Below are positions 44,123-48,954 of a DNA stretch of 48,954 nucleotides, one piece after another. Source of the stretch: Phycisphaerae bacterium (GTDB lineage Bacteria > Planctomycetota > Phycisphaerae > Phycisphaerales > UBA1924); NCBI GenBank assembly GCA_002706885.1, contig PAKY01000010.1, positions 1 to 48,954 of the forward strand, read 5' to 3'. Each line of letters starts with the position of its first letter. Position 1 is the stretch's first letter. The translations under genes were made by a program, and so were the position numbers. The notes below the pieces were generated by a model. It was not told where the DNA came from and made no database searches. It saw nothing but the letters and a program-made list of their open reading frames with translations.

Positions 44123-44824
44123 TTGGTTGTGAAGCCCCTCATCGCCATCTGCCCGGACGTCATGACCATCAACGGCGTGCCTCGACACGTCGCGTCGCGC
44201 GCGTACTCGGACGCGGTCGCGAGCGCGGGAGGGGCGCCTTTCATCGTGCCGCTCGGTGCGATGAGCGTTGAAGAGCTGGTGAGCCGAGCGGATGGCATTG
44301 TCCTGACCGGCGGTGACGACCCGCGGACCGAACCGTTCGGTGTTCCGACGCACCCCGAGGCGCGGCCGATCCATGACGACCGCCAGTCGTTCGAGACCGA
44401 TCTGATCGCCGGTCTCGCATCCGCGGCGCCGGACAAGCCGGTCCTGGGGGTCTGTCTCGGCATGCAGATGATGGCGCTCTGCGCCGGCGGCGAACTCGAC
44501 CAGTTCATGCCCGAGACCACGCCCACCCATTCCGACCATTGGGAAAGCGAGCACGTCGTCAAACCGACGGTCGACGACGCCACGATCCGCCTCGACGGCG
44601 CCGTTCGGAGCAAACACCGGCAGGCCGTTCGCGATGCGGGATCGCTGCGTGTGATCGCTCGCGCGCACGACGGCGTCGTTGAGGGGATCGACGATCCCCG
44701 CCGCGCGTTCTACGTCGGTGTGCAGTGGCACCCGGAGCGGACGAGCAGCGAGGCGTGCGGGACGTCGATTTTCGAACGCTTCGTCGAGGCGGTCAGGAAC
44801 GGGTCAACGCCCGCGAATCGCTGA
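44123..44824 (+). CDS. Class I glutamine amidotransferase-like hydrolase (PuuD/peptidase C26 family)
   Basis: About 233 residues. The nucleophile motif VLGVCLGMQMM and the WHPE catalytic His-Glu near the end (VQWHPERTSSEA) are present, as is VLTGGDDPRTEPFG in the substrate loop, typical of gamma-glutamyl-GABA hydrolases. No putrescine or GABA genes are nearby, so the substrate is open. The start may be TTG 44123 or GTG 44129; neither has an SD, and GATACG just before could be a -10. It overlaps metF by 32 bp on the other strand. Confidence 0.87.
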   Translation: MVVKPLIAICPDVMTINGVPRHVASRAYSDAVASAGGAPFIVPLGAMSVEELVSRADGIVLTGGDDPRTEPFGVPTHPEARPIHDDRQSFETDLIAGLASAAPDKPVLGVCLGMQMMALCAGGELDQFMPETTPTHSDHWESEHVVKPTVDDATIRLDGAVRSKHRQAVRDAGSLRVIARAHDGVVEGIDDPRRAFYVGVQWHPERTSSEACGTSIFERFVEAVRNGSTPANR

Positions 44825-45713
44825 CGCCAAGGGCCTTGTAGATCTCCTGCGTCCCCTTGCTCTTGTTGAGCGTGTACAGGTGGATGCCGGAGACGCCGTG
44901 GTCGAGCAGGTCGAAACACTGCTGCGTCGCCCAGTGGACGCCGACACGCTTGACCGCTTCGGGGTCTTCGCCGGTCCGACGGATCGCGCGGAGGAGCGGC
45001 GCGGGGAAGCGGGCGCCCGCCGCGAGATCGCCCATCCGGCGCATCCCTTTGGCGCTGGTGATCGGCATGATGCCAGCGATGATGGGTATGTTGATGCCAG
45101 CGAGCTCGCACCGCTCCCGAAAGTCGTAGAAATCGCGGTTGTCGAAGAAGAGCTGCGTGACGATGTAGTCCGCGCCCGTGTCGACCTTGGCCTTGAGGTA
45201 GTCGAGTTCATTCAAACGGTTCGGTGTCGCGGGGTGACCCTCAGGGAACCCAGCGACGGCGATGCCGAACCCCTTCGGATCGGGATGCGAGCCGCTGTCG
45301 TTGAACTTGCGGATGAACGCGACAAGGTTCGACGCATACTTGAACGCGTCGTCATCGGGGTTGTAGTCGTCCATGCCCGCGGGCGGGTCGCCGCGCAAGG
45401 CGAGCACGTTGCTGATGCCGGCCTCGGCGTACCGCTCGAGGATCTTGCCGATCTCGGCCTCGTTGTGGCAGACGCTGGTGAGGTGCGGCGTGGGGTCGAG
45501 GGTCGTCTCCCGCTTGAGCCGCGTTACAAGGTCGTGGGTGAGTTCGCGCGTCGACCCGCCGGCCCCGTAGGTGACCGAGACGAAGCTGGGCTTGAGCTCC
45601 TCGAGTTCCGCGATGTTCGCGTAGAGATCCTGCGCCGCCTGCTCGGTTTTCGGCGGAAAGAACTCGAACGACACCGTCGTTCGCCTTGTTCTGAAGATGT
45701 CCCGAATGTGCAT
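44793..45713 (-). CDS. metF: Methylenetetrahydrofolate reductase
   Basis: 306 residues, a FAD-dependent TIM barrel that makes 5-methyl-THF for methionine synthesis. VSFEFFPPKTEQA, FVSVTYGAGGSTRE, NVLALRGDPPAG (FAD loop), AGFPEGHP and DYIVTQLFFDN are all present. ATG 45713 is preceded by GGAG. A palindrome just upstream may be an operator. It lies 32 bp after the THUMP-like gene on the same strand and may be cotranscribed. Confidence 0.96.
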   Translation of the reverse strand: MHIRDIFRTRRTTVSFEFFPPKTEQAAQDLYANIAELEELKPSFVSVTYGAGGSTRELTHDLVTRLKRETTLDPTPHLTSVCHNEAEIGKILERYAEAGISNVLALRGDPPAGMDDYNPDDDAFKYASNLVAFIRKFNDSGSHPDPKGFGIAVAGFPEGHPATPNRLNELDYLKAKVDTGADYIVTQLFFDNRDFYDFRERCELAGINIPIIAGIMPITSAKGMRRMGDLAAGARFPAPLLRAIRRTGEDPEAVKRVGVHWATQQCFDLLDHGVSGIHLYTLNKSKGTQEIYKALGVSDSRALTRS

Positions 45714-45742
45714 GACGCTCCTGTCGCACCGTGAATCGATGT

Positions 45743-45768
45743 ATTCTACCGTCCATCCGGATGAACGG
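45743..45768 (-). promoter_or_regulatory. Palindrome and -10 candidate upstream of metF
   Basis: CCGTTCATCC-GGATGGACGG (45749-45768, one mismatch between arms) adjoins TAGAAT (45743-45748), which would give a leader of about 23 nt. The palindrome also codes the last residues of the upstream gene, so it may be chance; no SAM riboswitch fold was recognised. Confidence 0.35.
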
Positions 45769-46951
45769 ATGAAGCATCCCCCGGCTTTCCTGCGCAGATC
45801 AGAGCCTCTACCCGTTCGCCGAGCCGCAACACGAACACGCTAAACGTCGTCGAACCCTTCCCGCGGAGCGTTGACTGAAGTTTGTCAGGGTTGACGACTT
45901 GGCCCCGGGTTTTGACGACGACCTCGCCCGCGTCGAGCGAGCGGAGCGCTGATTTCACGCGTCGCTCGCTCCATGGCAGTCGCTCGATCAGCGGGAACGG
46001 CGAAAGCCAGGGGTCGTCGACCCGGCTCTCGGACGTCAGCAGTCCTGTCCCCGGGTGAGCGAGTCCGACGAGGCCGTGGGCGTGAGCGACGACGCCCGTC
46101 AGCCGCGCGCGTTCGAGCGCGGGGTCGACTGTGAAGATCCACTCGGATGCTCGGTCGTCGACCTCAAGCGTGTTCGGCTCGCCCGTGACCGTTGCGCCGA
46201 CCGGCAGGGCGGTTGCCCGCGCGGTTTCGCCCCTCGCGAGGTCCCCTGTCCAGAGCAAGGCCTGTGTGAGACGCCCGTGCTCGCTTACGAATTCAACGTC
46301 GCCCAATCCGAGTTCGGACGGATCGACGCCGGGAGCGAGTTTGACGACGGCGCCCGCTGATCGCTTGATGAGGCGCGCGACATCGTCTGCTGGAGGCGTC
46401 ATCTCGTCGAGCCCGCGCCTCCGCCCCTTGCCCTCGGTCCGGCGAGACGGATCGATATGGACGAGGTCGTCGGGCGACACCAGATTGTCATCGGTCACGT
46501 CGGCGCATTGAGATTCGACGGCAGCGTTCTGCTCGCACATCCAGGCGCGGGTGTCGTCGAGGTCCACGGCGGTGACTGGCGCCCCAAGCCGCGCCAGCTC
46601 GATGGCGTCTCCACCGATCCCGCAGCAGAGGTCGAGGAGTCGGCGTCCGGCGTGCACATCGTCGACACGCCGCGCCTTCCAGGCGGCGACGGCGGTCGAC
46701 GAGGCCATCTGCACGCCTTCGACGTCGGCGATGAGGTCGTCGGCGATGGTCGGCATCTTGACGCGCGCTCGCGTCCGGGCGTCCGCCAGTTCGAGCGCGA
46801 TCGGAACCAGATCCGCGTCGAACTGGCGACGCAGCCGTTCGACGGCACGGACGTCGGTAGCGTCGCTGCGCGAAGCGGCTTCGCGCAGCGACCTGTTCGC
46901 ATCGGTCATCAGCCGGCGCCATCGGCCGAGCCGCTCGGACGGCCCGCTCAC
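45746..46951 (-). CDS. Class I SAM-dependent methyltransferase, THUMP-like family
   Basis: About 401 residues. The SAM-binding motif DLCCGIGGDAIELARLGAPV with VTAVDLDD (motif II) and VHIDPSRRTEGKGRR (catalytic-type D-P-x-R) is central; the C-terminal THUMP-like domain (DAGEVVVKTRGQVVNPDKLQ) ends the protein. The family is poorly studied; RNA substrate is inferred. I chose the GTG at 46951, which overlaps the phosphorylase stop (GTGA); ATG 46909 is an alternative. Confidence 0.82.
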   Translation of the reverse strand: MSGPSERLGRWRRLMTDANRSLREAASRSDATDVRAVERLRRQFDADLVPIALELADARTRARVKMPTIADDLIADVEGVQMASSTAVAAWKARRVDDVHAGRRLLDLCCGIGGDAIELARLGAPVTAVDLDDTRAWMCEQNAAVESQCADVTDDNLVSPDDLVHIDPSRRTEGKGRRRGLDEMTPPADDVARLIKRSAGAVVKLAPGVDPSELGLGDVEFVSEHGRLTQALLWTGDLARGETARATALPVGATVTGEPNTLEVDDRASEWIFTVDPALERARLTGVVAHAHGLVGLAHPGTGLLTSESRVDDPWLSPFPLIERLPWSERRVKSALRSLDAGEVVVKTRGQVVNPDKLQSTLRGKGSTTFSVFVLRLGERVEALICAGKPGDASSVHPDGR

Positions 46952-48678
46952 GCGAGGTAAGCGCGGAGGGCGTACTCGCGGACCATGCGCTCCGTGGTGA
47001 AGTAGGCGCCGTTGAGCATCACGCACGAGCGCATGATGTTGGCCCACCGCTCGCGGTCGCCGTACGCAGGGAGCAGGTCGTGCTCGAGCCGCGTGTACAG
47101 GCTCTCGGCGTGGGCGCGGTCCATGCCCGCCTTGTCGTTCGCGTAGGTCACGTCATCGCCGTTCGCGCCGATCGCCCAGCCCGTGACGCCGTCGACGCAG
47201 CCCTCGATCCACCAGCCGTCCATCGTCGAGAGACTCGGCACGCCGTTGAGCGCCGCCTTCATGCCGCTCGTGCCGCTGGCTTCGAGGGGCGGGCGCGGGT
47301 TGTTGAGCCAGACGTCGGCGCCCGAGACAAGCCTTTTGGCGACCTCGATGTCGTACGACTCGACGAAGGCGACGCGCACGGCGCCTTCGAGCGACTTCGA
47401 CGCTTCGACGATCGTGCGGAGGATCTCTTTTCCGCGTCCGTCGTGGGGGTGGGCCTTGCCCGCGTAGATCACCTGGATCGGCTGCTTCGCCGCGATCGCA
47501 CGGAGTCGCTCGAGATCGCTCAGGAGCAGCGTCGGCCGCTTGTAATCGGTCATACGCCGCGCGAAGACGAGCGTCAGCGGTTCGACATCGAGCTTCTGGC
47601 CAGTGCGCTCCTTTACGAGATCGACCAGCTCGCGCTTCGCCGCGTCGTGGGCGCCGAGCAGCTTGTCGGTCGGGATGGACGCCGCCATGCGCAGCCCGGC
47701 GTTGGCCGTGCGCCACTGCGGGCAGTGCTCATCGAAGAGGTTGCGCATGTTCGGGTGCGACCACGTCGCGGCGTGGACGCCGTTGGTGATGGCGTGGATC
47801 GGGTAGCCCGGGAACATCGCGCGGCTCACCTCGCCGTGCTTCTGCGCCACGGCGTTCGAGAACGCGGAGAAGTTCATGGCGAAGCGGGTCGTGTTGAGCG
47901 TCTGGCCCTCGCCGTAGAGGTCTGGGCGATCGAAGACCGGGTGCCCGCCGATGATGTCCTTGACCATGTCGATGTTGAAGCGGTCGTGACCCGCCTCGAC
48001 GGGGGTGTGCGTCGTGAACACGCACTTCTGACGGACGTCGTTGATCACGCCGTCGGTCAGGCCGGCGTTCCTTCGATGGTCGTCGGCGCCGCCGCGCTCG
48101 GCGCGACGGGTGATCTGCTCGCTCAGGAGCTCGACGCACACGAAGCACGCGTGGCCCTCGTTCATGTGGAACGCGCCGAGGTCGTGGCCGATCGCGCGGA
48201 GCATGCGCCGACCGCCGATGCCCAGGATCGCTTCCTGACGGACGCGGTGATCCTGCTGGCCCGCGTAGAGGCGGCGGGTGATCTGTCGCGCGGCGTCGTC
48301 GTTGGGTTCGATGTCGGCGTCGAGGAAGTAGACCGGGACCACGTAGCCCGAGACGCCGCGGATATCGAGGCGCCACGCGCGGATGACGACTTCTCGCCCG
48401 TCGAGCGGGACGGTCACGCGGGGCGCCATCTCGCGGAGGTGTGTTGAGGGGTCCCAGGTCTGCTCGGGCTCGCTCTGCGTGCCGTCGTCGCCGACCTTCT
48501 GCTTGAAGTAGCCGCCGCGGTAGAGCAGCGTCACGCCGACGTAGGGGATCTCGATGTCGGCGGCGGCGCGGAGCGTGTCGCCCGCGAGGATGCCGAGGCC
48601 GCCCGAGTAGGTCGGGATGTCGGCCTCGAAGCCGATCTCCAGGCTGAAGTACGCGATGTCTCGGGAAAAGCGGTTCAT
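46948..48678 (-). CDS. Alpha-glucan (glycogen/maltodextrin) phosphorylase, short GT35 type
   Basis: 576 residues, shorter than the ~800 of GlgP. It starts IAYFSLEIGFEADIPTYSGG (glucan/active-site block of the short family), has GHDLGAFHMNEGHACF, and ends with the PLP motif SGTSGMKAALNG, whose Lys binds the cofactor. It releases glucose-1-phosphate from storage glucan. The start ATG 48678 has AAGGAGGT 8 nt upstream. It is translationally coupled to the THUMP-like gene and lies after a terminator hairpin of the preceding gene. Confidence 0.93.
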   Translation of the reverse strand: MNRFSRDIAYFSLEIGFEADIPTYSGGLGILAGDTLRAAADIEIPYVGVTLLYRGGYFKQKVGDDGTQSEPEQTWDPSTHLREMAPRVTVPLDGREVVIRAWRLDIRGVSGYVVPVYFLDADIEPNDDAARQITRRLYAGQQDHRVRQEAILGIGGRRMLRAIGHDLGAFHMNEGHACFVCVELLSEQITRRAERGGADDHRRNAGLTDGVINDVRQKCVFTTHTPVEAGHDRFNIDMVKDIIGGHPVFDRPDLYGEGQTLNTTRFAMNFSAFSNAVAQKHGEVSRAMFPGYPIHAITNGVHAATWSHPNMRNLFDEHCPQWRTANAGLRMAASIPTDKLLGAHDAAKRELVDLVKERTGQKLDVEPLTLVFARRMTDYKRPTLLLSDLERLRAIAAKQPIQVIYAGKAHPHDGRGKEILRTIVEASKSLEGAVRVAFVESYDIEVAKRLVSGADVWLNNPRPPLEASGTSGMKAALNGVPSLSTMDGWWIEGCVDGVTGWAIGANGDDVTYANDKAGMDRAHAESLYTRLEHDLLPAYGDRERWANIMRSCVMLNGAYFTTERMVREYALRAYLA

Positions 48679-48711
48679 GCTCGCGACCTCCTTGCGCTGG
48701 AGGCGAGCATA

Positions 48712-48747
48712 GTGAAACGGCCGGCCCGCTGGAGGCGGACCGGCCGT
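48712..48747 (-). terminator. Rho-independent terminator of the proline-rich gene
   Basis: Arms ACGGCCGG and CCGGCCGT (8 bp, extended by GC pairs with two mismatches) surround a short loop; the minus-strand 3' flank is TTTCACTAT. Confidence 0.6.
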
Positions 48748-48775
48748 GGAAAGTCATCTCAGCGGCGGTTCAGAT

Positions 48776-48954
48776 TCACCCACCAAACAGGGCACGCAGG
48801 CGGGCGATGACCAACTGGGCCAGGGTCGGCTGCGGCGGGGCGTAGACGACCGGCGCCGGGGGAGGCGGGGGAGGCGGAGCCACCTTGACCGGAGCCGGCG
48901 GGGGCGGCGGGGTCGGAACGGGCTTGGCCTTCACGACCGGGGCGGGGGGGGGTC
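48776..48954 (-). CDS. Proline-rich protein, C-terminal fragment (partial)
   Basis: The frame enters from the right edge and ends in TGA at 48776. About 59 residues are visible: runs of prolines with Ala, Val and Lys (PVPTPPPPPAPVKVAPPPPP) then QPTLAQLVIARLRALFGG. The proline spacer may span periplasm or act as a flexible arm before a short amphipathic C-terminus. The N-terminus and function are outside the window. Confidence 0.6.
   Translation of the reverse strand, partial: PPPAPVVKAKPVPTPPPPPAPVKVAPPPPPPPAPVVYAPPQPTLAQLVIARLRALFGG

Noticed and set aside
47080-48447. Plus-strand open frame of 455 codons opposite the alpha-glucan phosphorylase
   Set aside because: Composition is dominated by Arg, Val, Asp and Ala without motifs; the phosphorylase with its PLP motif is on the other strand.
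1-48954. tRNA, rRNA, CRISPR arrays, insertion sequences and prophage genes
   Set aside because: Gaps were read for these; no cloverleaf, spaced repeats, transposase or phage-type frame was recognised.

Overview
The window is GC-rich, densely coded DNA from a bacterium. The best guess is a planctomycete of the Phycisphaerae type. The grounds are several sugar phosphate isomerase/epimerase TIM barrels, several Gfo/Idh/MocA oxidoreductases (two with twin-arginine signals), a secreted tandem DUF1080 protein, an LptD-like outer-membrane protein and a DUF1338 enzyme. This placement is inferred from gene content; there is no rRNA here to confirm it. I found no tRNA, rRNA, IS element, prophage or CRISPR array, and no gene-free stretch longer than 300 bases.

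Layout. Positions 1-3822 hold stress and detoxification genes: a PfpI/DJ-1 protein (cut by the left edge), an ArsR regulator with an arsenate-reductase-like phosphatase, a YghA-like SDR with a small Rho_N-type protein, and a YciF/DUF892 protein. Positions 3952-6811 pair a GH63-like glycosidase with a GT4 glycosyltransferase, possibly for a glycerate-type compatible solute. A permease of the ArsP/DUF318 type follows (6858-8108). Positions 8093-15530 (minus) are a complete, tightly coupled arginine operon, argR-argF'-argG-argE'-argB/A-argC-argH. It closely resembles the Xanthomonas acetylated pathway: N-acetylornithine carbamoyltransferase, acetylcitrulline deacetylase and a fused N-acetylglutamate synthase-kinase.

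Positions 15612-27680 form a carbohydrate island: a three-gene plus-strand operon (isomerase, Gfo/Idh, TAT-exported TIM barrel), a five-gene minus-strand operon (MFS, TAT Gfo/Idh, ApbE, TAT Gfo/Idh, membrane monoheme cytochrome), a divergent plus pair (isomerase, Gfo/Idh) and a secreted tandem DUF1080 protein. The set looks like an oxidoreductive (3-keto type) sugar-processing system that spans the envelope and ends in a heme protein. Positions 27743-31728 hold a DUF1338 dioxygenase/decarboxylase and a sodium:solute symporter with a large insertion. Positions 31871-39086 hold a hybrid histidine kinase divergent from the LptD-like protein.

Positions 39057-48954 are mostly housekeeping: a lipoprotein, thiS-cinA-purD, a membrane-anchored unknown, a class I amidotransferase hydrolase, metF, a THUMP-like SAM methyltransferase, an alpha-glucan phosphorylase and the end of a proline-rich protein.

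Two patterns cut across the window. First, many first-in-operon genes have a -10 hexamer 5-9 nt before the start codon and no Shine-Dalgarno sequence, which predicts leaderless mRNAs; operon-internal genes use SDs or ATGA/GTGA/TTGA overlaps. Second, four convergent gene pairs overlap by 16-32 bp at their 3' ends.
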